A stretch of 64,000 nucleotides of DNA from contig JAULBX010027274.1 of NCBI GenBank assembly GCA_032358255.1, forward strand, positions 124,001 through 188,000, in the 5' to 3' direction. The notes beneath the pieces are model-generated. The model saw only the letters and a program-made list of their open reading frames with translations, was not told the DNA's origin and did not search any database. Position 1 is the first letter of the stretch. Every line of letters starts with the position of its first letter. A program made the position numbers and the translations under genes. This DNA comes from Heterotrichella gracilis. Its lineage: Eukaryota; Sar; Xanthophyceae; Tribonematales; Xanthonemataceae. This document shows, piece after piece, positions 22,581 through 35,200 of this stretch.

Positions 22581-23937
22581 CTGGTGGGTGAGTCGACTGA
22601 GGTGAAGTTGAGGCAGTGATCAGGGTACTCTGACAACTTAACTCTCTCCGAATGACAGTGGATACTTCTTGTTGAACACCCAGCTGCGTTTGCCGCCACG
22701 GAAGGAGCTCTGCGGTGCACATCGTGGGTCAGCAGGCATGCAAGTTTGCTACGACGTTGCTCAGACGGCGGGAGGGATGGGGCTTACCATTGTGACACGT
22801 CGACGAGGGCAGCCATAAAGGGACCTGACAGAACCAGGTTTCAAAGGGTTGGAGGGCGAACTGGTGTTCTGGTTCTTGATGGCAAGCTGGTCCAAGGTCG
22901 TCGGGTTGGGTGCACCTGTTGCAGAATGGAGTTGTTGAACGGCTGTAGAAGCTTTTGTGTCTGGTGGCAGCGCTGGCAGCGGGCCTTGGGCAACATTAAC
23001 TTGAGTGAAACGAGGATGTTCCCGCCAATTTAAATTGTTTTGTTTTTTAAGGCCTTTGATTTCGAGGTGCATTCGATGGGTGTCTAAAAGCACCAAACAG
23101 GCCTTGCAGGTGGCATTCCGTCTTTGAGTGGGCTGCACACCTTGCGCAGTGGGAATAGAACGGTGCCCTGCTGTTGCCACTGTCCAGTTTCGGTTGCGCT
23201 GTGGCACACCCATCCACGAAGCAGGCTGAACTGCGTGGTTTTGTCGGTCCCAGGCCTGCCTCTTTTCTTTCCATTTGAACGGGTAACGCAACTCTGCTGC
23301 GTGAAAGCAATATTGCTTCTGGTTCCTGCAGCATTTCGCCATCAGGTGGGTGTTGAACGTGCCCGGAATGCAGGCATGCATTGTGGAAGTGACCACGACT
23401 GCTGGGTGATGAATAAGCGACGAGACCAGCGAATGCAGCAGTAGTAATATCCAGAACAATAGTGCAACACACTGCTGTTTATACAACGGTTTTGAGACTT
23501 GGGGAGCGTCATATGCCAGGAGTAGAGGTGTCGGGGAATATGCCTTGCTGCACCGAAAGCACTGGAGTATCAGCCTTGTAGGATATCCTCATGACACAAA
23601 ATTTACTACCTTGTTACCAAGACGCTGCTCTCAAGCAGTTGGTTTGTAATATTTCAAGGGGAGCTTTTCATAGCCCATGCAGCATTGAAGCATGCCATAC
23701 AACAACCATGATATCTGCCACCTGGCCTTTAGCCACACACCTCTCCAGGTGAGACACCTCTTGAACAAGACTCGCACTTTTGCAGGGGCTCCCAGCTGCG
23801 CGGAAGAACAGCTGCAAGGAAAGGCGAGGCAGCTAATAGGCATATCGCACAGCCTGCCACAGCAAGACCCACCCATTGACGCAGACACAACCAAACACAC
23901 CCACCAGGACCAAAGCCTCCTCACGCAGTCCATCACC
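22581..23937. other. Divergent promoter region, aspartate oxidase / purple acid phosphatase
   Basis: About 1.36 kb between opposed start codons. Contains long open frames without ATG or family resemblance. Promoters and 5' UTRs are expected here; nothing specific is visible. Confidence 0.5.
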
Positions 23938-26900
23938 ATGGGGTCCTCCCAGTCAGCCACCACCTTCACAGCCCTGCTCCTCACCTTGGCCACATCAGCG
24001 CTGGCCAGCCACCTGCAGCGCTCATTGTTGGTGGTCACTGACCCCTCCTCGCCACCCACCACCGTCCCCCACAACCCCCACCTGTCCCTGGGAAGCGAGG
24101 ACCTCCCTTTGGACCACCCAGCGGTGGTCAAGACAGCCACCGGCGTCAGCCCCGAGCAGGTTCACCTCACCTACTTCTCCCCAAACAGCATTCAGGTGTC
24201 ATGGGTGACTGGGGACGCCCAGATAGGCGTGGATGTCCAGCCTCCAGACCCACGCAGCGTGGCGTCAGTGGTCCAATATGGCAGGTACCCAGGGGAGTAC
24301 AGCCACCATGGAAAGGGCAAGGGGGTGGTGTACACACAGCTCTACACCCTCCCCAACTCGCTCAACTACAGCTCGGCCATCATCCACCACACCGTGCTTG
24401 AAGATCTGGCGCCAGCGACCACGTACTACTACCGCTGCGGGGACCCAGCCTTTGACGCCTGGAGCCAGGAGTTCACCTTCACCACCCTCCCAGAGGTGTC
24501 ACTGGACTCCCTCCCGGCTACCTACACCATTGTGGCCGACCTGGGCCAGACCTACAACTCCAGCACCAACATCAACCACATCCAGGGACAGAATGCATCC
24601 CTGCTGTTCATCATCGGGGACCTGACCTACGCGGACGACTATGCTTCCAATGGCAGCCTGGGACCCCCCTACCGAGGCATTCCCTCCTACGACCCATGGG
24701 GCACCTATCAGCCCAGGTAAGGCACTTACTGTGTAGGGTTTATGGTAAGACACTTACTTTGGCAACCCTCGCCATGCATCTGCATCCAGCATCCAGCAGC
24801 ATCCAGCATCCAGCATCCACCATCCAGCAGTATAGCCATACGGGCAGGCAGGCTCGCACCAACAGGCACCACTCAATTGTACCCTGGCATCGCCGAATTG
24901 ACGGTCTACAACAACCACAAGGTGGAGGAGCATGTTGGCGGTTAGGGTTTAGGCCAAAACACTGCATGCTAAACGCTGAAATGTGTCCTGGCATCTGCAC
25001 CCATCTCTGAATGCGCTCTTTTCTTCCCAGGTGGGATACCTGGGGTCGGCTCATGCAGCCCTTGAGCACCCAGATGCCCAGGCTGTCAGTCAACGGCAGC
25101 CACACACTAGGAGCAGAAAATGGCATTTAGGGACCAGAGTTTATGCCCTAGAACCTTAAAACATTGCCTTCCCATTGCCTCTACCATCTCTAAATGAGGT
25201 TTTCCTGTCCAGGTGGGATACTTGGGGCCGGCTGATGCAGCCGTTGAGCGCCCACATGCCAATGCTTACAGTCAATGGCAACCATGAACAGGAGACGCAG
25301 TACGATGGCACCCAATTTGCCTCCTACAACGCGCGGCACCCCAATCCGTCGCACCGCAGCAAGTCCAAATCAAACCTCTACTACTCCTCTGACATGGCAG
25401 GTAATGGTTGCTTGAATATGTCTGGTTAGTAAACGGGATCGGCATGTGTTTTCAGCAATGCAGCTAGATTTGCAGTCAGCCCTGTACGCCTTGAGCCATG
25501 TGATCCTGTCCGGGCAGTGCTTAAACCATTTGGGACATGGCAGGTAATGGTAGGGTGAATCATTAGACAGGAAGGCAATGCCTTTCCCTTGGCTAACTCT
25601 TACTGAACCAATGCCCCTGTTCAAAGACAGGCTGCGTAGTTATTCTCTTTAGTTATCATAATTTAAGGTATTCATTATTTTATTGTATGTGACTGTCAAA
25701 TTAATATTGTAAATCTTGTAAATATTAATTTACTTGTATATTTTATATTATTACTTTTTTTCTACCGTCCAGGCATGCACGTCATCTTCCTGTCCTTCTA
25801 TGAGTCCTACGGCAAGGGCTCTGCGCAGTACAAGTGGCTCAAGCGCGACCTGGAGCGGGTGGACCGCAGGGACACCCCCTGGGTGGTGGTCATGATGCAC
25901 GCCCCCTGGTACAACACCTACCTGGTGCGTGCCTAAACCCTGAAACGCTCGAGACAACTGATGCTTGGCGCTCTTCTTTTCCACTGCAGCCCCTTGCGTG
26001 TAATATTGTGACCATTAGTCTCATACACGATTCCATACTTGCAATATATTAACCATTATAACTGCTGCCTGCTCAAGCAAGGTAATATATCATATAGTAA
26101 ATATATTATGATTTAACTTTGTCACCCCTTGACAGTGCCAAGCTTACGCTTTAAACCCCCCTTGTCCAGGCGCACTACCAGGAGGCTGAGTGCATGCGCC
26201 AGGCAATGGAGCCGCTGCTGTACCGCTGGAGCGTGGACCTGGTGATGACGGGGCATGTGCACGCATACGAGCGCAGCAATGCGGTGTACAATTACAAGGT
26301 GAGGCGGTTGGAATCAGTGCATGTGTGCGATAGGGGGCCGTGGCTTGGGCGGTGGCAAGGGTCCATATCACAGTGGGCGTCACTAAACCCTAATCCCTAA
26401 AGCAATCTACACACACCTTGTCTGGAACCAGGGGACCTTTTGAGAAAGGAATAGCCAACCTTCCCCATAATGAAACCCAACCCTCCTCATATAATGAAAT
26501 CCAACCCTCCTCACCTAGTGAAACCCAGCCCTCTTCACCAAGTGTAATCCAACCTGGTGAAACCTTACTTATCTAGGGAAACCTTACTGATTGAACCTAA
26601 TCTTCCCCCTGCAGGCTGACGAGTGCGGCCCCGTCCACATCACCGTGGGCGACGGGGGCAACATCGAAAAGCTGGCCTCCCAGTTCGTTGACGACAAAGA
26701 CGTGCCCTGCCCCTCCCCGGGCGACTGCTACCACACCTTCAAGAGCGGCTACTGCGTGGACCGCCAGCCCTCGTGGTCGGCCTATCGCGAGCCCAGCTTT
26801 GGGCACGGGGTGCTGACTGTGTATAACGAGACGCACGCCAGGTGGCAGTGGCACAGGAACCAGGATGAGGAGCTGGCGGTTGCGGATAGCGTGATGTTTG

Positions 26901-26992
26901 TGCGGGGCCAGCGGGGGTGCGAGGGGCGGCGGGCGGCTGTGGGGGCAGGGGAGGGGGCCGCAGGCGGGCAGCAAGGGGGGAAGCTGATGTGA
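23938..26992 (+). CDS. PAP: Purple acid phosphatase (secreted metallophosphoesterase)
   Basis: Binuclear metal acid phosphatase of the large plant type, probably secreted or vacuolar, used for organic phosphate scavenging. Exons: 23938-24716, 25213-25400, 25773-25924, 26170-26298, 26615-26992 (541 residues). The start at 23938 gives a signal peptide (TFTALLLTLATSALA). A fibronectin-like N-terminal domain (about 65-185) precedes the catalytic domain. All five metal-ligand blocks are present: ADLGQ (D201), GDLTYADDY, NGNHE, VVMMHAPWYN and GHVHAYER. The C-terminal block VHITVGDGGNIE is typical. A Gly/Ala/Gln-rich tail follows residue about 515. An upstream in-frame extension to 23692 exists but would bury the signal peptide. 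Confidence 0.95.
24940..25118 (+). repeat. Echo of PAP exon 2 acceptor edge (long)
   Basis: About 80 bases of exon 2 plus the acceptor and preceding intron are copied here, 182 bases upstream. The copy reads WDTWGRLMQPL, then NGSH in place of the metal-binding NGNH, and soon stops. It is therefore unlikely to serve as an alternative exon. Confidence 0.93.
25532..25565 (+). repeat. Echo of PAP exon 2 donor edge
   Basis: GACATGGCAGGTAATGGT, the exon end with donor (25391), recurs at 25533 followed by a similar GTGAAT stretch. Confidence 0.85.
26445..26600. repeat. Minisatellite in PAP intron 4
   Basis: Imperfect tandem units of about 25 bases built on AATGAAA(C/T)CCAACCCTCCTCA, gradually diverging towards the acceptor. 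Confidence 0.85.
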
Positions 26993-27962
26993 GAGCAGAG
27001 GGGATATGTCAATAGGTTTGCAAGTGGTGAGATGTGATAGACGCCAGGTGGCAAATGGCGTAGGAACAAAACGAGGAGCTGAGAGTGCGGGCAGTGTGGT
27101 AGTTGTGAGGAAACGGCAGTGGGGATAGGGGAGGGGAACGCAAGCGGGCAGCTGGGGGGATTTTTTCAACAGTGTGAGGGGAAGAATCTCGGCGAGAGTT
27201 GGCACAGCAGTTGCTAGAGCAGCCCTGGAGGACTGCAGCAAGGAAAGAATTTTGTTTGTATGCCCTCCTGGATACGCTTTGAAGGTTTTGCACAATGCCG
27301 CATTGCAGCTCATCGAGCACTTGTCAAGCATTTGGAGTGATTTGTATGAAGTGCAAAAGTCCATTTTCAAGCACAGCACGACCATGCGTGTTGCAGATTT
27401 TCAAGATGTGCCTGTTTGGTATTGGGGTGCGTTGGGTTGCATGTGCAGACTGGCTGTGCCTTTGGGCTCAGCAGGGCTGGTGTGCTTGTGGGCATGTGCG
27501 ATAGTGTGTTTACAGTGAGTAGTGTAGGCTGAGCGGTAGTGTAGGGCTGAGAAATTGAGTTGTGAACATCATATGCGTGCTTGATGATGCAAGCACTAGT
27601 TAAGGTTGTGCGTGCACGCTGTCTGTATGTGTACTTGCCTCGCCTCGTCAAGGGGATTAACACAGTGTATTTGGAAAAGGAACTGAGGTCAAAGTCCCGC
27701 CTCCTACCCCCCCAGTTTCACCCTGATCAGTGGTTGGTTGGTTCAAAACCCTTGCAACCCCCCAATTGTCGGGATTCAGGCGCCCAAAGCAACCCGTATC
27801 GAATGGTGCTGCGCCAGTTGCTTCTGCTGTGTCGGGTACAAGCACCGGCACCCTAAGAAGCCCTGGCCTTGCACGCACGCACGGGCAACCGTAGGAGTGC
27901 ACGCATGCCATAGCATGCCACGCCGTCTGGCAAAAGAAAAGCACCTTACCTTCCTCGCCTTG

Positions 27963-28258
27963 CTTGGCTTCGACCACCTCCCGGGGGGTCTAGGATACAC
28001 ATATCCACTAGCACACACACCCTTGATCGCCAGCAGGGCGTGGGCACGTCCCGGGGTTGCCCCCTTGATCGCCAGCGTGGCTTCGACAACCTCCCGGGGG
28101 TGCTAGGATACACATATCCACTAGCACACCACACACACCCTTGATCGCCAGCGTGGCTCCGACAACCTCCCGGGGGGCTAGGATACACATATCCACTAGC
28201 ACACACACCCTTGATCGCCAGCGGGGCTTCGACAACCTCCCGGGGTTGCCCCCTTGAT
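27963..28258. repeat. Minisatellite, about 70-base unit, 3-4 copies
   Basis: Units contain CTTGATCGCCAGC, GACAACCTCCCGGGG and GCTAGGATACACATATCCAC. Copies differ by small insertions and one abbreviated unit. Confidence 0.95.
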
Positions 28259-28345
28259 CATGATCGCCTCGCCTTCGTCATCTGTACTTCTGATGTCAGA
28301 GCAAGAAAGTACTGCACCGCACCTTTGGTTTCAGAGCACCGAAAA

Positions 28346-28437
28346 AGTCGCCAGGACCAGGAGTTGAACCCTCACAACTTAACTTTCTGGTTGTCAGTAG
28401 CAATTTTCGGCTGCTCTACCACTCCCGATCAGTCTAT
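28346..28437 (-). tRNA. Possible decayed tRNA-like sequence
   Basis: On the minus strand GTGGTAGAGC resembles a D-loop end, CTGACAA resembles an anticodon loop (GAC) and GGGTTCAACTCC resembles a T-arm, in the right order and spacing. The acceptor and anticodon stems do not pair properly. It may be a tRNA pseudogene, a tRNA-derived SINE head, or chance. Confidence 0.25.
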
Positions 28438-28995
28438 CTGCGATGCGGGAATGGCATTTTTTGGTGGCCATATACTTTTGCTGCACCAGCTTTTGCCCAG
28501 GCGTATTTTTTAAGGCATGCCCGTGAGCGACAACGCAGGAAGCGTAGGAGGAGAGGCGTTGAGGCGAACCATATGGCAACCTCCTAATGCTGAGCATTCC
28601 TTTGCTCGCCGGATAGGTGGCGGTCCCCTTAGTACTACCGTTCGTTCGTTGAGTGCAACCATGTTCATATGCATGCACGCAACCTGACGCAGCTCAACTT
28701 AAAGCACTTTGTGCGTATTCAAACCAAACTAAGTACGTCAACCACGCACTAGTATGCTGCAGGGGATAGCGTACACGCTCTGAGTGCTGGTGCGTTGTGT
28801 TTGTGGGCCAGAGTGTTGTCCTGCACACATGTAACAGACAGGAAAGGAGAAGATAAAGTACGGCACAGGCTTGAATAGCCACTTTAAAGAGGCTTGAATT
28901 CAGGAACAGTATTGAGTATAACCACGGCAGTGCCTTCTGCAGTGACAGGCGTCGTCAACCGCTGTTGCACGCTACACCTCACCCCTGGCAAAAGT

Positions 28996-29215
28996 GTATG
29001 GAGTGCCACCAGCACCTCAACCCTAGCTTGGTAAACCCTAACTCCAGAAAGGTGAAGATATGCTGCCGTCCCCCCCGCCCATATCAGCCCCCACTCGCCG
29101 TTTGACAGCGCCACCAGCACCTCATCCCTCTGCAGTAGTGTCTGCACATCCCCAAGCAGCGGCAGCACCACCCCCGCCGCACGCTCCAGCGTCTCCCGGG
29201 CCCCAGCATTTCTGG
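28996..29215 (-). repeat. Echoes of the kinesin terminal exon, downstream of its stop
   Basis: Bases 29101-29206 copy about 105 bases of the terminal exon (29300-29405): minus-strand GDVQTLLQRDE against GDVQTLLQREE. A shorter fragment (CCACCAGCACCTCA) recurs at 29007. These lie 3' of the gene, so the process is not restricted to introns. Confidence 0.9.
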
Positions 29216-29284
29216 TTGGCAAACCACAATCCCAAAGAATCTAAAAAAATCCCTATTCATTTCCCCAAGAACTACAAAGAAAAA

Positions 29285-32200
29285 CTATTCATTTTCCCCC
29301 GTGAAGAGCGCCACCAGCGCCTCCTCCCGCTGCAGCAGCGTCTGCACATCCCCATGCAGCCCCCGCACCACACCCGCCACCCGCTCCAGTGCCTCCCGGG
29401 CCCCAACAGCCCCTTGGGGGAGCGCCCGGGCTACTGCGGCACACAGGTCGAGTGCAGCAGTAGGGGCGGGGGGTGCGGCGCCGTGGTGGGCGATTTGCGG
29501 GCGCAGGGCGGGCAGGCTGGCGCGCAGGACTGCCCGCTGGCGCTCTGTGTGCTGTGTGGCCAGGTCAGACTGGAGGGCGCGCACTTGGTCCTGCAAATAA
29601 TGGAATGAAAATATTTAAAAATTGATAGCAGAAAATAAAAAATTGGAAGGCGAATGTAACAAACATATGGTGGCCAGGTCAGAGTGGAGAGCATGCACGG
29701 GGCGTGAAATAATAGAAAATATTATTGTGTAAATGAACGTCAATGCAGCCTGCCACTTGAAGAGGCACCCTTTAACCTCCAGGAGGAGCCCTGGTCCTGC
29801 AGGGTGTGCAGGAAGAGCCTTGAGTTTGCTTTAGCTGGCTACGCGCATCCTCCACCGACCGCCCCCTTTACCTTGAGTCTAGCGTTCTCCCCTTGCACTG
29901 CCTCCGCCTCCGCCCGCTGCTGCTCCGCCACCTGGCGAGCCTGTGCTGCCTGGCCCCTTGCCTGCGCAGCCACCGCCACAACATAAATGTAAAGAAACAA
30001 GAGGAAAATATTTACAAAATTGCACCTCAACTCCTTGTAACGACCTTGACACTCCATGACTATATTATATTACCTCCTGGTCCATGGTTCCAAATGGGAT
30101 GCGCTGTTAGAGCCCCCTTGCTTATAGTATTTAAGCTCATGGCACAGAGAGACGACCACCATTTGCAAGTTCAACACTGCCCATACGTCACACTCCTGTC
30201 CGTGAATGGCATTGCCCTCCTATCCACTATCACCATGACAATCTCCCAGTGCCATGGCCATTGAGGTTAAAGGAAAAGAGTTTTCATCAAGAATGGAAGC
30301 TTTCTTTCTAGTGGTCTGAACCTATTGCCCCCACCTGTGCCGCCGCCACCCCCCGCTCTGCCAGCTGTGCATCTGCCGCCGTGCACCGCACCTCGGCAGC
30401 GGATAGACGCCGCAGGCACTCGTCGGCCTGCAAAATTACGCCAATAACTGTTTTGGGCAATGAGACTGACTGGTAAGTAAAACAAGTAGCATGGTGTCAT
30501 GAAAAGGAAACAAATTACTGGAGAAAATAAGGAAAGATAGAAGCAGGTAACGTTGGCATAGTTGTAGTACCAATATTAATTCCATGCTGCCTGTCCTAGG
30601 CGAGATGCGCTGATGAAGAGGCGGCCTGGGGTTTAGGGTTTAGGGATTTAGGGTTGGGAGGGAGCATGCTCAAGAAAGGTGACTGCTCCTTCTGACGCAG
30701 AGCTGGAATGCATGTAGCGAACAATAGCCGTAGCCGCAGTGGTAATTTCGCGCCCAAAATTAGACTCCGCTAATTGCGCTAATTCGCCGCCCGACGTCCG
30801 AATTAGCGGATTAGCAAAATTAAGCCTATCTGAAGCCCAATCGATCGATAGAGGACTGTTTACGACTATGTTCGCGCTAATTTTACGTTAACGTACGACG
30901 CTTATATCCCACTACGGCTACGGCTATTATTCGCGAATAATGACTACCATCACCATGCAGGTCCCATGAACCCTAACCCTAAACCCTAATCCTCACCTTT
31001 TTCTTGTACAGTTCCAGTGTCCGCTGCTGCCTGGCCATGGCGGACACCTCAGCAACCGCAGTGTCGCGCTGGAGCTCGACCTGTGCAACAATACCCATTT
31101 ACTATTATTATTGTTTTATATCAAGAACAATCATGTACGGTAAACAGCATCGCGCTGGAGCCCACCCTGTGCAAGTGAAATAAAAGGGGGTGTAAAACAG
31201 TAAACAACATAAATGCCCAGTCCAAAGTTTTCACAGGGTAACGGAGCAAGAAATGACTGTTACTCCTTGTTCTGGAGCATTGAGAGGGTGCACATGGCTT
31301 ACCGCGATTGCACCACATACCACCCACACCACCAACCACCAACAGTACTCACACCCACCAACAGTACCCACCCCTCACCTTGCGCAGCAGCCTCCGCAGC
31401 TGCGCCACCCGCCTCCCCTCCTGATCCGCCTCCCCACCTGGCCCCCTCCCTGCCGTACCCCCCCTTGGCGCCATCCCGGAGGGTCGGCCCATCGCCTCCA
31501 AGTCCCTAGCAAGGGTTAGGTTGGCGTCTGTCAGCTGCCGGTTCTCTTCCTGGAGATGGAGGGAGGGAGGGTTCAGGGTTCAGGGGCTAGATAGGGTTTA
31601 GGGTTTAGTGGTTCTGGGCGAGGGGTTGAGGCACATGCACATCAGCAGTACAGTCAATGGGCAGGAGGGGCGTGCAGCCAGGGAGGCGCCCTGGCAAAAA
31701 CAAAAGAGGATATGCCAGATACGACCCAGGTGGCAGACGCAGATTGGCTGCTGCACGAGGAGGCTCCAGAAGCAGATAGACCAACCCCCCAACCTGGTTG
31801 GGGTTTTGCTGCCCCACAAGCTCTCAAAGGTAGTCAAATGACAGGATACCTCCACACGCTTAACCCTACCAGCAACCCTCCCCATGGCCTTCCCGGTCCC
31901 TCACCCCACCCACCCACCTGCAGCGCCGCCACTTCCCGCTCATACCCCTCCACCACCTCGGCCATATCCGCCCCACCCCCCACCAGCCGCCGGCGTGCCC
32001 TCTCCCCCTCCAGCTCCCCCCGCACCTCCTCCAAACGTTTCTCATGGGAGGCGCACACAGCCACCACCTGGGAGGGGTGGGAGGTTTGGTCATCAGGGGT
32101 ATATTTTGGGCTGGGGTTGGGTGAGGTGGGCAAGGAGGATTGGGCAAGTGGGGGTGGAAAAGGGTAACAAGATAATAATGAGACCTATTGTTGCCTTTAT

Positions 32201-35200
32201 CAGCCTTGGGTTGGGGAAGTCACAAGGTTTTTGTTTTCACAACCATTGAGTTGCGAGAGTGCCGTCGGCACCCACTTCCTTTTGGGTCTTCCTTAGCACA
32301 AACAAAGATAAACAATGCTGCTAAAAAGGGCTCATTTGCACCGCTCTCATCGAAAAGTAGGACAGCTGTCAACGCTACTTATTCAGAGAGAAAATACAAC
32401 AAATAATGCTTCACACACCTCCTCCTGCGCTTCTTTTAGCCGTCTCTCCAGCCGCCCCACACACAGCCTCTCCATCTGCAGCGCTTGAAGCAGCACATCT
32501 ACATCGTTGCTCTGGGATCCCAATGACAGCCCTTCCTCAAATTGGGATTGCAATTGCAGCATCTGTGGATCGTCGCCAGGTGGCGCACTTTGGGCCAGGG
32601 TGGCATCGGACGGTGGGTCGCACACACTGCCCCCCTCCCATGCGGCCAACTGCAAGGTAGGAAAATGGCTGGTTTTGCGTTGTTGGTTAAAAACGTTATG
32701 CAAAAACAATCCAACTAAATTGTATTGCATGCATTCATTATTACAGCAGTACAATCAGATGAGCAGAGGACAGTGGAAGCCATTGAGTTGGTCCTTAAAT
32801 ATCGAGTGGCTTTAGGATCCAAAATTGGACAGCCGTGCATCAGCGACGTCAGACATCTCTGTCAGGCACCAAAAATATCTCTGAATAAAGCAATGGTTGC
32901 CCTCCCCTGTTCCCGGAAAAACCACAAAAGCATAAAATTCACCCACCCACCCACCCACCTGCCAATCGCCAGCCTCCCCCTCCCCGTCACACGCCCCTAC
33001 ACCCTCCACCACCCGCCCGCACCCCGCATCGCCACCTCCCGCCGGCGCATGCAGCACCGCTGGCGCAGCACTATCCCCTGCCAAGGCAGACGAGGCACAT
33101 CGGCCATGCCCACCAGGCCCATGCGCTCCCGCCATGCCGATATCCGCTGATGTGCCGCCCGGTTGGCAGTCATGTGGCGGCGGGGCGGGGCGGGCTGGTG
33201 CCGGGGCGGCGGTGGCGAATGAGGGTGGTAAGGCGCCCGGCACCAGGGTGCCGCATGCTGCTTCGCCACAAGGATCAAATGTGGATGTTGGCGGTGGTGC
33301 GGTACCTAACTGCGCATCTGTGTCGCCATCCTGTGGCCAATGATGGGACACAGTATAAGCACAAGCTCTAGTGGGGGATGCATTGCTAATATCTGTTGGC
33401 AAAAATGACAACAGATATGCAGCAGATTTTGTTTGTTTCAGGGAAGGTACACAAATAATTAAGTAAAGAAAAGAATTGGAATAAGCAGTAGGATGCATGC
33501 ATGTGGAAATGGTGGTTTTGGCAGTGCCCTGCTCATCAGTTCCCCCACCTCTTCATGTTGCGTCTGGCGGTACGCCTGTCAGGGATTGTGCTACAATCAT
33601 GGCTGTAAATAAACATGCTGAATAGAAACGTAAGAGCACGAGTCAGAACTGGCCGCTGCTGCCATCCCCCTTCTACTCACCGGCACTAGGCCCTCCACCA
33701 ATGCCTGATACAGCTGCTGGAACTCCTGCTGGATGGCAATCAGGGGCCCCGAGTCGCGATACCCTACGCTAGGGTTTGAGGCGCCCCGCGCACGCTGTGC
33801 TTCAGCTCTCAGCGAGCTCTCGCCCCATTCATAGCCTGGCCAGGAAAGAAGCAGATGAGCAATTGTCAGGACTCGTAGCTTTTGATGATGATGATGAGAG
33901 CCATTGTGAAGGTTTCACAATTTCCCAGACTGCTCATCAGAGAGTCTCCTTCATCAGTGATTGTAAGTAGTAGAAGCTGAGCGGTTTTTATGATCATGCA
34001 CAGATGGGCACGAGGGGCCCATGTGGGCAAGGGTGGATAGAAAGCGGCGTTTTTAGAAACCTCTTGATGCGAGTGTCATGATGATAAGAATGATGATGGG
34101 GTGACAATGATAATGATGATGTGGATGTGGATAAGGAGACGCGACAATGCTGATGCTGCTGATGCTGCTGATGTGACAATGCTGATGCTGTTGATGTTGA
34201 TGATGATGATGGTGTGGACGTTGATGTAGGGCTCACCAGCGCTCATGGGGGTTGCCACATGCTGCCCATCCTGCCAGAAGCACACAGCAGGGGGCGGTGT
34301 GGCGGTGGGCCTCGCCCCACACTGTTCATCCCCTTCCACCCCTGCCTCCCCATCGGTGTGCACTGACCCTTGGTGGGGGATGTGGTGGGGGTGCGCGCTG
34401 TCCCTGGGTGCTGGTTTGGGATTTTGGGGTGAGGGTGTTGTGGCTGGGCGAGGTGCGTTGATGCTGCGCTCTGCCAGCACTGAGCTAGGTGGCCTAGGCC
34501 TGCAAATGGGGAGACATCTTTTATCATAAAAGTAACTGACAGAATAAAGTGGGGTGTTTCGCCATGCACCTCCTCCCCGCAAATTGGGAAATGATAGGTA
34601 AACACACAGAATACTTTGGTGGCAGCAACCCTAAAACTAAAACAAGGGTTTTTGATTACGACAAACCCTAAACTGTCGCCCATGTACCTGGCCGGAGGCT
34701 CAGCCGCTTCCTGCATGGCTGAAGCTTCCAGCAGCTCCTCCGTGGGTGCCCACTGCAAGGTTTTGCCTGTCACGCCTGGCGTCCGCATGCAGGCCACTTG
34801 AATGCCCTTAGCCTTGGCGGCAACCCTAAGGGTGTTTAGGGTTTCCGCGCAGTCTGCAGGGTCTGCCGAGGCGGTGGCGATCGTGAAGGTCTTGTGGTTG
34901 GCAGCTATGAGCGGTCCCAAGTGCTGCACCAGCTTTGACCCTCGGGTGCTCACTGGGTGTGGGTGCCCTCCCGATGCAAAGCCTGTGGCTGCTGAGGTTG
35001 ATGTTGAGTGTGAGAGCAGGGTGAAAAAGTTGCTCAAGCTGAGGAGTTGTTGGTTCACCAGGCGCTGCTCCCGGTATGCCTGGCTCAGGGTGTCGTTTGT
35101 GCCAAACAGCCGGGACTGGTGGGACTCTGTGAGGCTCCCCGCCAAATCTGCAAACGTCAGGCAGCTGAGCCACTGCTGTCGCTGGTTGTGGATGTGTATC

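Larger units (their letters stand above)
26993..29284. other. Intergenic between convergent PAP and kinesin-like genes
   Basis: 2.3 kb with 3' UTRs, a minisatellite (27963-28258), a weak tRNA-like stretch (28346-28437) and decayed copies of the kinesin terminal exon (28996-29215). No complete gene is seen. Confidence 0.5.

Noticed and set aside
22761-23486. 241-codon open frame on the minus strand in the divergent promoter
   Set aside because: Starts with TTG, no ATG-led model, no family resemblance and no splice context; promoter and 5' UTR space is expected here.
23692-23937. N-terminal extension of the purple acid phosphatase
   Set aside because: It would place 82 residues before a textbook signal peptide; the ATG at 23938 is preferred.
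27963-28258. CRISPR-like array
   Set aside because: Units are directly adjacent imperfect copies without unique spacers, in a eukaryotic nuclear context; it is a minisatellite.
29060-29608. 182-codon plus-strand frame
   Set aside because: Shadow of the kinesin terminal exon and its echo on the opposite strand.
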